NCBI GenBank assembly: GCA_028274465.1 | Contig: CM051455.1 | Location: forward strand, 70,600,985 to 70,664,984 | From: Plantago ovata | Lineage: Eukaryota > Streptophyta > Magnoliopsida > Lamiales > Plantaginaceae | Direction: 5' to 3' | DNA: 64,000 nt | Shown: in pieces, positions 10,929 to 23,345 of the stretch | Numbering within the stretch: the first letter of the stretch is position 1 | Layout of the letters: each line of letters begins with the position of its first letter | Made by a program: the position numbers and the translations under genes | The notes under the pieces: generated by a model | Seen by the model: the letters and a program-made list of their open reading frames with translations, nothing else | What the model was told of the DNA's origin: nothing | The model's database searches: none

Positions 10929-13900
10929 AATGGATTGATTTAGCAAACATCTGTCAGATTCCAACTACTGGAACTGAAGATGACATCACTGCCACTGATG
11001 AAGAAATTGAAGCCTTCTACAGTGATGTCAGAAAAGAAAAGATGAAGAAAGGAGAGATTTCTCTCGTGACTTGGACATCAAAGCACGTAAAGAGGAAGCA
11101 TCTCTGCCATTCGCTTGGTCTGGTGGCTCTGCTACTAATCAAAGTCTTAGACTCCCAAGTTGGAGGAATTGACCAAGTTGGCTTGAGAAGGTGGCCATTG
11201 CTGATGCATATCCATGAGAATAAAACTGAGCTCAACTGGGCTAACTACATTTTCAACAGACTTGTTGATTGTGTTACTAAGTTCAAGGTAAAGGGTGAAG
11301 ACAATACAGTCTCACATATCTTTCCAGTGATGTATGGATTTAAAATTTGCTACATCCTTGAGCACTTCAGGATTCAGCTAAGAAACCCATTGCCGATTAA
11401 GAAATCAGTATGCAATGTGGGAAGAGCCTTCTACAAGTAGAATGGACCTAAGCTTGCTGACAAGAAGTCAAAGAATACAACAACATCAAATGTTGTAAAT
11501 GTTGGTCAGCAAGATAGGTATCCAACAACTGCAAATGTTGTTGAGACTGATAAGCAGTCCATGAATGCAACAGCTGTAGATGTTGATCGACAAGGTAAGT
11601 GTACAACAGCTGCAAATGTTGTTGAAAATGCAACAGCTGCAAATGTTGCTGCTGAAGCCACTGGAGTTGCTGAAACTAATGCACCCAGTGAGAAATCTAA
11701 GAAGAAAAAGAGGAAAGTTGATGATGACACTCAAACTGCAGCGTCATCAGCTGACCCTATTCCCAAGAAGAAACCGACAAAGACTTACCCAAGAAAGAAA
11801 ACAACGGCACATAAGTCCGTTCCAATTGTCCATGATTTATCAGATGATGCTCCAGTGGTTGCTGAAATGTAAGCCACTACAGTAGATGTTGTTGAAGTGT
11901 TTGCAGAAGCCTTCAGCAATGTTGAAGTGTTTGCAAAAGCCTTCAACAATCAACCTAATGTTGATACATCTGCTGATATAAGACCACATGCCAGTGGAAA
12001 TGAAATTCCTGGCCATGTCCCCGATATCTACATTGTAGATAATCCTGATGACAAAACTCTGGAACCAGCAAGTGATATTGTTGCAGACTTGAGAAGAGAG
12101 GCACTTGATGACAATGCTGCTGAAGAGATAGTTGCTGAACAAGCAACTAATCCGGTCCCAGAAATTGTTGAAGCTGCAATTGCTGAAGAACCACTTACTG
12201 AGACTGCAATGGTTCAAGTCCCAGAGGTTGCTAAAACACAACAAGAGACAGTATTTGACGACGCATCTCAAGATGCTGAGAATATTAGACCTAGTTCACC
12301 TTTGACCTCTATTGAAAAAGTACAACTGGTGTTGACTGACCTAAGCCAGCAAATGGACTTGGAGATTGAAGACAACTCCAACAAGTCAGTAGACATGTTC
12401 ATGACAAGTAGTGAACTAAAAGGTCAAGCTGTCTCTGCTCAACTTGTCATTTCAGAGACAAGGGAGATTGCTGAATCTGCACAGCCTTCTCAACTAGAGC
12501 AAGAAAAGAAGTCTGCTGAAGAACAAGTTCCAGATAATGAAGCTGCTATCATTAGGACTGAGTCACCACCTGCCCTTCTTCAGCAGGTAGTTAACTCAGA
12601 TATAAGCAAAACTTCACTATCTGAAACTTTATCTTTTGTTGATATAATTGTTTCCTTACAAACTTCTCAAGATACAAGTCAGAAGATTGCTGAAACTTCT
12701 GCACCAGAATCCACAACTCCTGTTCAGCAGGTAGATGAAAATTTTGGTAAATCTACTAAGTTTGAAAACTTAGTACTTGTATCTAATATAAAGTTATTTC
12801 AGGATGAACAATTCAAGGATGCTTCCCAAGCTCCTGAAGCAATGGAAATAGTACCAACACAACTTAGTGTGCAACATGAGCTTGGTGAACATCAGCAGGT
12901 AAATCATGTTACAGTTTTAGACTCTAAAACTATTTTCAAAAACCTTCCTGAACTTAATTTTATTCTCTTTCAGGCTCAAAAGGAGACCACTAAAGTGGTT
13001 CACATCACTGAAGATCTTGAAGTTAGTTTAGAAGAACTCTACTCAAACTTCAAAGAGAATACCTTGACCAGAGTTGCTAAATCTGTCAACAACTGGCAAG
13101 GTACAGAAGGATGGATTTCTCTGATCTTCACCTTCATCTGTCCAATGAGAAAAAGAGAATCTCTTTACAGAGACTCGAGACATTTGTACACTCAATACTT
13201 CCAGAAGAGCTTACATATTCTCAGCTAATGAGCTCAAGTCTGATTGCTCTAATCAAAGAAAATATGAAAGCAAAATTCAAGAGTGCCTCTCCAGCTGAAC
13301 AAGCTGTGATGCTCAAGGGTTCGTTTGTACCCGTGGTAGTTGATCCCCACAAAATCAATGAAAAAGAGGAAGTTACAAGTGCTGCTATGTACAAACATCT
13401 CGAGTTAGTCATACTAACAGACGATGATGAAGAAGAAGAGGATGAAAATATCCCAAAGGATACCAGTGATGATGATGAAGGAAAAGGTTCTAAGGACAAC
13501 AAGGACGATGATGATGATAATCAAGGTCCTAGTCCTGATGTTGGTGGAGTTAAACTAACAGTTGCTGAGACCGAAATTCAAAATACTGAGAATCAGCAAG
13601 CTGACCAAACTCACAGTCAGCATCAAGAATCCACTCCTGCTGAGACAAGTACTCAAGCAACTGAACAAGTTGCTAAAACTGAAGAAGAGTACGCCAGAAA
13701 GCGTGCTGAAATGCACTTAGGCAAAGCTAAGCTTTCTGTTGCCGAGTTAGCTTTACTCGAAGCCAAGGTCACTGATCCAAACCTTGAAGATGAAGAAATG
13801 GATGAAGATTATCAAAGAGCACTTCAAAATAGTCTATAGATTCATGATAGACATACGTAGAATTTAGACATTGCTCAATCTTCAGGAGTGAACAACACGG

Positions 13901-15735
13901 AAGTCTCCTCCATTCCACTTAGTACTGGTGAAACTCCAGTTGTTGAGTTAAAAGAGTTGCCCTCAGTAACCACCACCCAACCACCAGTGTCTGAAGCTAA
14001 AGATTTGGGAACCAAGGTTGCTGGCCTTGACGAATCTGATGACGAAGAAGATCAATTCAACTTCTCAGCAAATGAAGAAGAAATAACAAAGAAAGATGAA
14101 CCCAAAGTGGTAGAAATTCCTCCACCATCTCTCATTAATGATGATGGAGATATGGAGAGAAGTCGCTTGCTGAGAAATGATGATCAATTCGCTACTGAGA
14201 TCAAAGATCATTCACTTACTCCCTCTCTAGTGCCGTTTCCCAACGTTGAGGATTTTACTCCTAGAATAAAGGCACTATTGGTTGTTCACAAAGCATGCCA
14301 AGAAGAGGATGATGCATTGCTTGCTGAGAGTCCGCTTGACATTGGCAAAATACTGGCTACAGTGCTGAATGCACTACTTCTCTTACCATAGCTCAAAAAG
14401 ACATCAGTCTACATCATAAAAGCTATGAAGATGATGTCAGTCAAGCACTCAATCTAGCTAAAAGTGCATTGAAAAAGGCTCAGGCTTTCATTGAAGAAAA
14501 AGTCGACAATGAGCGCAGACATGAGGAGAACTTGGCTTGTATTAAAAAAGAACTGTCCAAGCTAACTGCTGATCAACAAGGCATAATTCTCAAATACAAC
14601 AGCCTAAGTACTCTTGCTAAAAATTGCAATGAGTTTTTCTCTCTACACATCCAACCGATGATACAATCCATGTCTAAGGGGGAAGATAAATAAAGAAAAT
14701 CTTCAAGATCAAAGAAACCCTCTGCTGAAGCGCCATTGATACTGCTTGGTCCACCTCCCAGAGAACCTCTTGATGAAAAAGAGCGAAGTTCTAAGAAACG
14801 AGCTGAAACAGATTCTGAGAGAAGTTCAGCAAATCCAAAAAGGAGAAGAACTTCTGCGGAAACTCAAGAATACTGTCACACTGAGAGTCATCAAGATCTG
14901 AATGAAGATGATGATAATGATGATGACCAAACAATAGCTCAAGCAATAAGAGCTAGGGCTATTTCAGCCTTAACTCATTCTGGCCAATCTAAACACTTCT
15001 CTTCTGACTCAAGATCTTCAGCAAGAGATCAAGAAAATGCTAAGTCAAGAAGAAGAAGGCAAAGACAGGAAGAAAACAGCAATGACCAGCAATGAGGAAA
15101 CAACTTAGAATGTGATCAGAAACCTACATGGTTGTTGGATCATAAAGCTGGAAGATCTTTTGGCCAATGATTTCTTTCCAAATGATGTACTTAATCAAAT
15201 GTACACTTGGATTGAATTGAAAGTGAAAAGAAAAGAAAGGGATCCTCCTCCCTACCCAAGAAACATTGCTGCAAAATGGCTGAACTTGGAAATCTTATTA
15301 AGAAGAACTTCTATCGGCAAGAATATAAAACAAGAGCCCGATTTAATTAAACCGATAGATGTTGCTTACTGCAGTGATCCTTTAACTAAGAAGTCCAAGA
15401 AGAAATATGGCTTGATTCCCTTTGAGTATTTTTATCTCACTGCCAAGGATCAAGAAGAAGATCTTCCCTGGTTAAGAAAGATTCATGCCAACAAGGGAAT
15501 TTCAGATACTCAACTTCTCCATGCTAGCAATTGGGGCATGCACTTGTGGGTACTTCACTACAAAGAAATGAATGGTGAAAACCATCATTGTATTGCCTGC
15601 AAGAATGCAAGGATTATTCAACTTGAAGTCCATAAGCTACTTGAAGATTACAAGAAGGGCTGTGTTGAATTCTCTGCTCTTGCTGAGAAGAGTGTAAGGG
15701 AGATTCTGAGGAATTCTTCTGCTGGAATAGCTTAA
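10929..15735 (+). pseudogene. Sirevirus-like env-like acidic 3' frame, copy A
   Basis: Long coding remnant between the inverted LTR at 9361-10928 and a 3' LTR at 15999. It opens with a folded-looking segment (WIDLANICQIPTTGTEDD to PLPIKKSVCNVGRAFY), continues through hundreds of Ala/Glu/Gln/Thr-rich low-complexity residues with basic patches (KKKRKVDDD), very acidic runs (DDDEEEEDENIP) and likely coiled coil, and closes with a second folded-looking segment (HGCWIIKLEDL to SVREILRNSSAG). Sireviruses are known to carry an env-like frame at this place; envelope function has not been shown for such frames and no clear transmembrane span is seen. Broken by several interruptions and lacking its N-terminus. 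A captured host gene is the alternative, but three copies beside the same LTR family argue against it. Confidence 0.65.
11467..11665 (+). repeat. Degenerate minisatellite inside env-like copy A
   Basis: About five imperfect units containing CAACAGCTGCAAATGTTG (near 11477, 11525, 11568, 11606 and 11630). Each unit contains the inverted pair CAACA and TGTTG. Copy B has only one clear unit, near 19519, so the number varies between copies. Confidence 0.6.
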
Positions 15736-15998
15736 GTCCCTTGTAAAAAAAAACTTTGTTTGTTTTGTTTGCTGATTTTTGTAGTTATGTCTGAACTTTC
15801 TTGTAAACTTACTGAAAGATAACTACCAGCAATAAGCTTTTGACTCTTATTGGTTTTTGATTATGCAAACTACTCTTTCTTACTGTTTTATTATTCAAGT
15901 ATGCTTGCATTATTCAACTGATTTATTCAATATCAGAAACCTCTAAAAGGGTAACAATTAATTTAGCCATGGATTGCTGACATCAAAAGGGGGAAATT
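15736..15998 (+). other. 3' untranslated region and polypurine tract of the Sirevirus-like element
   Basis: Non-coding, ending in AAAAGGGGGAAAT (15986-15998) directly before the LTR start, the expected plus-strand primer. The inverted counterpart is at 29272-29535. Confidence 0.75.
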
Positions 15999-17517
15999 TG
16001 TTAGGATACTTGTAAATTTTGATGGGCAATTAACCATGCTAAATTAAGGAAAGTCCAGTAACTAGTACTCTTAAGGTCCATAGGAATTTAGAATTTTAAG
16101 GACATTGTAAAAGAGGAACGTTTGTTGAAGACTTAATGTAGGTACTAGTTAGGTGCTTTAGTTTTGCTGATGATGTACTTTGTTTTTACAAATAAACTAT
16201 TGAAGCACTAGAACGGCTCAGAAATTTGAAGATTCGAAGACTGAAAACTTATGAAGAATTCTGAGAAAGGTACCTACAAAGGCACATGTTGCTCAGAAAG
16301 TGGAAATTTCAGCAACAACTCGCATAAGTGAAAATCTATATGACAGAGTAGGTTGTGCTTGCTGAAATTGAGACTGACTGCTTGCTGAAATACATATGTG
16401 ACGTCCTTGTTGAGAGTACTTGCAGTTTGGCTCCAACGTTCACATTTGAGTTCCATTCAAATGAACATTAAATGCAAAGTAAGAACGCGAAGAACATGAA
16501 GACTAGAAGACAAATGAAGGACGCTGCTGAAAGTACAAAAGCAAGATAGTGACATCTTAAGGAACAAAGCCTTAGAATTTGATTTTCAAATGGCTCCCTT
16601 GATTCACTATAAATAGAGGTCATCCGGCAAAGAGTTGAAGTGTGTCAACAACGTGATCAAACTCTCACTTGTGCTTAAACACTCAATCTTCCATACTCTT
16701 TACTGCCTATTGATCCGTTCCAATACTTAAGCTTGAAACAAAAGCTACTTGTGAAGAAGTAGAACATTCATAGCTAAGAAATTAGTTAAGTGTTCTTTCT
16801 TTCGAACAAGAACAACTCTTGACACTAGAAACAACTTAACTTGTTTACTGAAAAGTATTTCAAGTTGTGTTTCTTTAGATAACTTGTTATAGCTGAAAAA
16901 GTTATACTCAAGTCATCTCATCCCAAACCTCTCTAACAGATAAACACCCTTTTTCAGGCGTGAAATTCAGGGGGAATTAATCAAGCATAGTTTTGCTGTT
17001 TAAGTGTCCCATGTTTGGTGGAGAAAAAGGTTTCGTTCTCTAGTTAGGTTGGAAACGAAGCAAGTGTGCTTTGGTTTCTGAAGAATCATTATAGATAGGT
17101 GTTGTAATGAACCTCAAGCTTATCTTAGTGGATTTAGTCCTAGAAAAGACAAAGTGGATTAGTTGAGAGATTACGCCACTCTCAGATACCACTATAAAAG
17201 TGTTTGTGTGATTTACTTTACCGCATTTAGTTTTCAGCAAGGTTAACTATTTGTACACTGTCACTTTGCTCGCTTGCTGAAACTATCACTCTCTGAAAAG
17301 CACTTATTGTATAAAGCCTTCCGCACTTTGTTTTTAAAGTACCAGTAAAACTCGTTACTTAAAAGTAACTAGTACTTGCTGAGAAAGTTAAGTATCAACA
17401 AACTCATTACTGAAAAGTAATAAGCACTTGCTGAGAAAGTTTTTAAACGACGAAAGTTTGAAAAGACTATTCACTCCCCCCCCTCTAGTCTTTTCTTGTT
17501 GTTAAAAGGGACCAACA
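15999..17517 (+). repeat. Sirevirus-like 3' LTR (plus strand)
   Basis: Runs from TGTTAGGATACTTG to GGGACCAACA, 1519 bp. Near the 3' end two 53-bp tandem units start at 17338 and 17391, each holding a small palindrome (GTTACTT/AAGTAAC and ATTACT/AGTAAT), followed by TATTCACT and a C-tract then CTCTAGTC. A C-tract followed by CTCTAG near the LTR end is a recurrent Sirevirus trait. It lies in inverted orientation to 9361-10928 and 27691-29271. Confidence 0.88.
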
Positions 17518-17673
17518 CTAACTAGTACCTACACTAAGTCTTTCAGCAAATATTTCTCTTTTACAATGTCCTTAAAATTCTAAATTCCTATGGACCTTAA
17601 GAGTACTAGTTACTGGATTTTTTTAATTTAGCATGGTTAATTGCTCATCAAAATTACAAATTTCCTAAAAAAT
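17518..17673 (-). repeat. Inverted fragment of Sirevirus-like LTR start
   Basis: Matches the outer 155 bp or so of the minus-strand LTR (the block ATTCCTATGGACCTTAAGAG and on to TTTCCTAA). It directly follows a plus-strand LTR of the same family, suggesting insertion or recombination within an older LTR copy. Confidence 0.7.
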
Positions 17674-18531
17674 TCCTTCAAACCGGGTATTTGTTAGGAA
17701 ACTTGGTCACTTATGTTAGGAAACTTGGTCACTTATTGAAACGGGTACTCAGTAAGAAAAATCTAAGGATTGCTGAAATGGGTATTCAGACAATCAAGGA
17801 TACTGAAACAGGTATTCAAGTATGAGAAGATAAATCTGAGATGGGAACTCAACATAGAGCAAGATTGTTTCTCACCAAAAGAGAATTTACCTAGTTATAT
17901 CTCAATATAAAAAGGATTTATTGAGACGGGAACTCAGGAATATCTTTGACCCAGAGAAAAATGGGATATTTGATTAAGGGGGAACTTTCAGCAAATAGAA
18001 GGCTTGTTACTTATAATGTAATTGCTAAAGTCAGAAGGATTAAAATTGCTGAAAAGATTCTCTAATACTTCAGCAAGCTATTAGCTTTGAAGTAAAAGAG
18101 ATAAAATCCCGTGATTCAAGGTAAAATCTAATGTGACGTTAATCGTAGCACAGATAAACTCGCTGTAAATCATGCAATGAAATACAATCGTGGCCATTGA
18201 TTTTAAAGTAGTTGATGATCCAACGGTTAATGTTATAAAGTGAAAACATGCTCTGACGATTTCGTGTTAGTGGACCACTACGCATTCAATGCAAAGGCTC
18301 CTCTAACCCGTTTTATCTCTGTTTTACCCTTGCTGAGAACTCAAAACCATTGAACTTCTCACATAACAGAGATACTACATAAATGAAGAGTTAGAGAAAG
18401 ACAAAATTCTTTAACTCACATTTCCTTTCTCTGCAAAAAATTCCCTAGCCTGTGCTCTGAATTACTGTACCTCTAGTCAAAAAGAAAAGCATCTTTTTCG
18501 TACTCCCCCAGTTGTACCTCCTATATAAGAG
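17674..18531 (+). other. Spacer upstream of env-like copy B, with repeated mini-hairpins
   Basis: No gene seen. Contains a perfect 22-bp tandem pair (17693-17714 and 17715-17736) and five related 15-bp motifs at 17738, 17775, 17805, 17838 and 17923 with the form GAAACGGGTACTCAG. The rest is AT-rich with no recognised signal and leads to the ATG at 18532. By element order this should be the pol to env-like spacer. Confidence 0.5.
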
Positions 18532-20384
18532 ATGGCGCCAAAGAGACAAACTAACAAGAAAACCAAGTCCTCTAACGCAGACAGTGCTGGAAAAAGCATT
18601 GCTCCTACTCCGTCAGCAACTCCGGTGAAAAACACGGTGAAAATCGTGCTCAACAGCAACAAAATAACTGAAAGACCCATGCCTCCTGCATATCTCAACG
18701 CTGAAAAGTGTGAGCAGATGATGCAACGGGGAGGATTTGCTAAAGAGAAGTATATTCGATACTTCTATGAACAAGAATTGGATGAAGAAAATGTTGAGGC
18801 GTTGAACTACATAAACGAACAAGGTCTACTTTTCTTCATCACTGCTCACCCCAAGAAGATGGTGAGTATGTTAGACACAATGGAGTTCTACAACAATGCA
18901 GAAATCCAAACCCTCACTGATGGACAAGAATCACTGAAAAAGTGATTTCTACAACAGTTCAGGGAAAGCAAATCATCCTGAAATGGATTGATTTAACAAA
19001 CATCTTTCAGATTCCAACTACTGGAACTGAAGATGACATCACTGCCACTGACGAAGAAATTGAAGCCTTCTACAGTGATGTCAGACTTGAGAGGATGAAG
19101 AAAGGAGAGATTGCTCCTGTAACTTGGAATACGTTTACAAAAAGGAAGCATCTCTGCCATTCACTTGGTCTGGTAGCATTGCTACTAATCAATGTTCTAG
19201 ACTCCCAAGTCGGAGGAATAAATCAAGTAGGCCTGAGAAGATGGCCGTTGCTGATGCACATATATGAAAACAAGACAGACATCAACTGGGCAAAATACAT
19301 TTTCAACAGAATTGTTGATTGTATTACAAAGTTCAAGGTTGAAGACAACACAGTCTCACCCATTTTCTCGGTGATTTATGGACTAAAAATCTGTTACATC
19401 CTTGAACATTACCATATTCAGATGAGAAACCCATTGCCGATTAAGAAATCAGTATGCAATGTGGGAAGAGCTTTTTACATGCCGAATGGACCCAAGGGTG
19501 CTGACAAACAGTCAAGGAAAGCAACAGCTGCAAATGTTGCTGAGACTGGTGCTGCTGATATTGTTGCGGTTGCTGACACTAATGCACCCAGCAAAAGATC
19601 AAAGAAAAAGAGAAAAGCTGATGATGATACTCAGACTGAAGCTTCATTAACTGGCCCTGTTCCTAAGAAGGCAAGGAAAAAAATCACCTTCCCATGGAAG
19701 AAAACAATGGCAAGAAAGTCTGTGCCGGTCGTCCATGTTATTCAGGACGATGATACACAAGTGGTTGCTGAAAAGCAAATCACTGTTGTAGATGTTGCTG
19801 AAGTGCTTGCTGAAGCCTCTGCAAATACAATAAACATGGATCCATCTACTGAAGAAAGACCACAAGACAGTGGAAATGAAATTCCTGCCTTAGAAAGATT
19901 AGAAGATGTCTACATTGTAGATAATCTGGATGATACAACTCTGGAACCAGCAAGTGACATTGATGCAGACCTCAGAAAGGCTGCACGTGCTGAGAATGTT
20001 GCCAACAAAGCAACAGAAGAACAACAAACACTTGCTGAAAAAGCAACTAATTCAGTCCAAGAAGTTGCTAAAGCTGCAACTACTGAAGAACCAGTTGCTG
20101 AAACTACAACTGTTCAAGTCCAAGAGTTTGCTGAAACTCAACAAGAAACATCATTCGACGACGCATCTCATGATGTTGAGAATGTAAGACAAAGTTCACC
20201 ACTCACTTCAGTTGACAAATTCCAACTGGTGCTGACTGACCTAAGCCATCAAATGGATATGGAGATTGATGAAAACTCCAACAAGTAAGTGGACCTATTT
20301 ATGACAAGTAGTGAACTTAGAGGTCTCGATGTTTCTGGTCAACATGTCCATTCAGAGACAAGGGAGATTGCTGAAGTTGCACAG
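18532..20384 (+). pseudogene. Sirevirus-like env-like acidic 3' frame, copy B (N-terminal part)
   Basis: Shows the N-terminus absent from copy A: MAPKRQTNKKTKSSNADS, a Lys/Ser/Thr-rich start, then a folded-looking stretch (NAEKCEQMMQRGGFAKEKYI; FITAHPKKMVSMLDTMEFYN) leading into QIPTTGTEDDITATDEE and LCHSLGLVALLLINVLDSQV, which matches copy A closely. The acidic Ala/Glu-rich middle follows until an unrelated LTR begins at about 20385. The layout (extended basic head, roughly 300-residue domain, long acidic tail) resembles env-like frames of other Sireviruses in gross form only. Broken, with one or two interruptions. No signal peptide is apparent at the start. Confidence 0.6.
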
Positions 20385-20975
20385 TGTTGAAGGGTAATTC
20401 GTGCTTCTTTATAAGTTCGCAGCGGATTGTCACAATAAGCTATTCTAGGTCTTCTTCATGTAGTGTTCCTCTTGAAATGATAGGAAACCTTCCTGTAGCT
20501 TCCTCGTACCTGAAATATACTAGAGGGGGGGGGGAGTTAGTACCTCGTGCCCGATTTGTCGAGGATCAAACCGGAGGGACGACTTTACGTGTAGGGAGTT
20601 GTGATGCTTCCCTAGTACGAGTAGTAAATGTGGTGGGTGAGTGGTAGGTGAGAGGTGTTAATGCTTACCCGCTGGGTAATGAATGAGCTCTTTATATACA
20701 CGTAGTATTTTAATGTCACTCCATGTAGGATCGTGACAAGTGTCCGAACGAGATTGAAGACACCTTAGGCACACCCCATTAAGGAGGTCCATGGGCTTTG
20801 GCCCAAACATCTTGGCTAGGGTTGAGAGGGCAATATGGACTTTTCGGTTCCCATGGAGTAATCTGGAAGACGGGTCCCACAGGGAGCGACCATGGGTGGT
20901 CGCCCTTGGTCCTCGTGCCTTCCTCTTACGTATGTGGTCTGAGTAGTGCTCTACCTAGTTTCTCTCGGAGGGTGT
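20385..20975 (-). repeat. Third-family LTR, left part (interrupted)
   Basis: Begins TGTTGAAGGG at the edge of env-like copy B; the right part is at 26812-27045. In minus-strand reading TATATAAAG (20690-20698) is a plausible TATA box. The last five bases, GGTGT (20971-20975), are the target site duplicated by the Athila-like insertion. Superfamily not assigned. Confidence 0.5.
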
Positions 20976-22189
20976 TGATGAACCGAATATGTCAGACTCA
21001 ATTAATCAAATAAATTTATTTTTAGCCAAAGGCAATTCACAACTACAACGAAAACCAAGACACGTAGTGTAGCAGTAAAATAACCTCGAGTGTCGATCTA
21101 TAAGGACTATAACTAGCTTTATCTAACTTAACTTAAACTATAAACTCAACAAACGTCTTAGCACAGATTTTCTTATCAATAATAATGAAAGTTAGCGATA
21201 GTATGATCATTCAAAGCATCAGGTTAATAATCATGCATGAAGTACTTGAACGTTTTCATAGAAATCTAAGATCATGAATTGTCCAATGTGTTCCGTTCAA
21301 TTCAACACTACGAAGATAGCTGGCTTAGATAGTTCAAAGAAATAAAGCAATAAGTCAAGTCTGAATCGCGTTACAACCAATCATGCATAATTAAGAACCC
21401 TAGCTAAGAAATCACATACTATCACCAACGATAGATTTAGCTACTCATAGATAGATTGCAATCAACAAGAATCAAAGCAAGATTGAATGAAAACATGTTG
21501 AAAGAAATAAATAAAAGTAGAAAAATCGTGAGATACAATGCTACCAACGAAGGTCGTCAATCTCCGAAGAATTGCTATCTCACAAGCAAGAATTGATAAA
21601 CAACGAGGTCCAATTGCTATGCTTAATCCTCCAAATTGATAAGAAAAAGAGTCTCATATGCTAAGAATTCCCAGAACAGGCTCGGGAGAATTCGTCTCTC
21701 AAAATAATGTGAAAAGGTATGAAAAACGTAGAAACAGGTGAAACTATATATAGGAGTGCGGAAGACGTGGGGCGAACCGCCCCAGACGCCGGGCGAACCG
21801 CCTGGCGTGGGGCGAACCGCCCCACATCCCGGGCGAACCGCCCGGGAGCTCCAGTGGCGGTGGACGCGTTTTCTTGACTTGATTTCCTTTTTGGACTCCA
21901 ATTTTGTCTTCTAGTGATCTTTAAGCCTTGAAACTCGACCCCTAGACCTCAAATCTCGTTCGAAATATTCTAGATACACCACGGATGACAACGAAACACC
22001 GAATCTTCATTCTCTTCAACATAATTGCGCATAAAAAGACGTTTTTTCCCTAAAACCTGAAAAATGCAAAGAATGGGAAACGTCACACTATTCTAATAAA
22101 ATGCACTAAAATATAAGCTAAATTATCATAGAGGATAGTTAAATTGGTGAAAAAGACTCGAATGAAAGTGTAAAATACACGTTCATCAA
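20976..22189 (-). repeat. Athila-like LTR 1 of the coding-free derivative
   Basis: 1214 bp. In minus sense a cluster of four GGGGCG-type palindromes (about 21767-21853) lies just upstream of TATA-like CTATATATAG (21744-21753). The polypurine tract of the adjoining 3' region touches its edge at 22190. Confidence 0.88.
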
Positions 22190-23345
22190 ACTCCCCAAAT
22201 CGAACCTTTGCTTGTCCTCAAAAAACTAAGCTAGACTCTAATGCAAAACCCCAATGCAACACACAAAATGGAGTCTCATGCCAAATGAAATGAACTAATC
22301 TATTGAGTCTATCAAAAACTTATGAACAATGACCATACAAATCATAACATGGATATTGGTTGAAGAATGCCTCGATTGACTCATACACATTCACATATGC
22401 TCTATGTTAAACAAGATAGTCTCTTGTAACATTCTCTACCTGGACCTAGTCAGTGACGACGTAATGAAACATGTTAAAATACGAATGGTTGTCCTGTGCT
22501 TATGAAACTGAGGACTTACTACTGTTGACCAAGTTAAGACTTTTCCTCAAAGAGGTCGAACCAATACTGCCTTTCATCAAACGAAGGAGAGTTCCCTAAA
22601 AGTTCACACTCCCCTATTCTACCCATCTCTCAAGCAAAGTCATAAACTAATCACCACTTCCTGAATGGCAGGACGAGGGTGGTCTAGAACAGATGACACT
22701 CAAACAATCAAAAGACAAAAAATTACAACTCGATTACGAAAATTACAAAAATTGAAAAACGAGACTAACACTTTGCTAAACTGCTTTTTGGCTTTCTTTG
22801 GACCCTTCTTTGCTTTTTTGGGGTCTATTTTTCTTTTTTTTTCTTTTCCAGATCTTTTCTTTTTCCTGGAATTTTTTTTCTCTTTTTTTTCGATTTTTTT
22901 TTTTATATATAGCCAGCAGTAGCACAACGAAAAAGAAATTACAATGACTCACTAACGACCTTCCCAAACCTATTCGAAAGAATAGGTTGAAGCAAAAACT
23001 TTACGAAAAAGGAAAACAAACTCACAACAGTCAAAATTGAAAAACAAGTCATCATAACGGTATAACCCCCTCCCCAAACCTATTCGAAAGAATAGGTTTC
23101 AAACAAAGGATCACAAAATCTCACACTACCTCCCTCCTAGGCATTTAGCAATCTCAAAGCAAGGTGAAGACTTGTTGCCTCTTAGGTACATAATTACTCG
23201 GGAAAACAACCACAAGACTCTAACATGCATCATCCTATTATAAAGGCCTTCGTGAACCGCAGTAGAGAAAACACCACTAAGTGATGTCGAGACTACCAAG
23301 TTTAACTAAGTGCAAACATAAATGTGACAAGCCAAGCGAGAAAAA
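22190..23345 (-). repeat. Athila-like 3' non-coding region, copy 1
   Basis: Polypurine tract next to the LTR, the conserved GGCAGGACGAGGGTGG block, a poly-pyrimidine tract near 22785-22910, and hairpins at 22967-22988 and 23077-23098 (loop TTTC in sense). No coding sequence supported. Confidence 0.85.

Noticed and set aside
11561-12271. Overlapping plus and minus frames at 11448-12271 as separate genes
   Set aside because: Low-complexity shadows of the acidic middle of the env-like frame.
18532-18945. Host nuclear protein gene (basic N-terminus) at 18532
   Set aside because: Continues into sequence shared with the env-like copy A next to Sirevirus-like LTRs, so it is part of the element.
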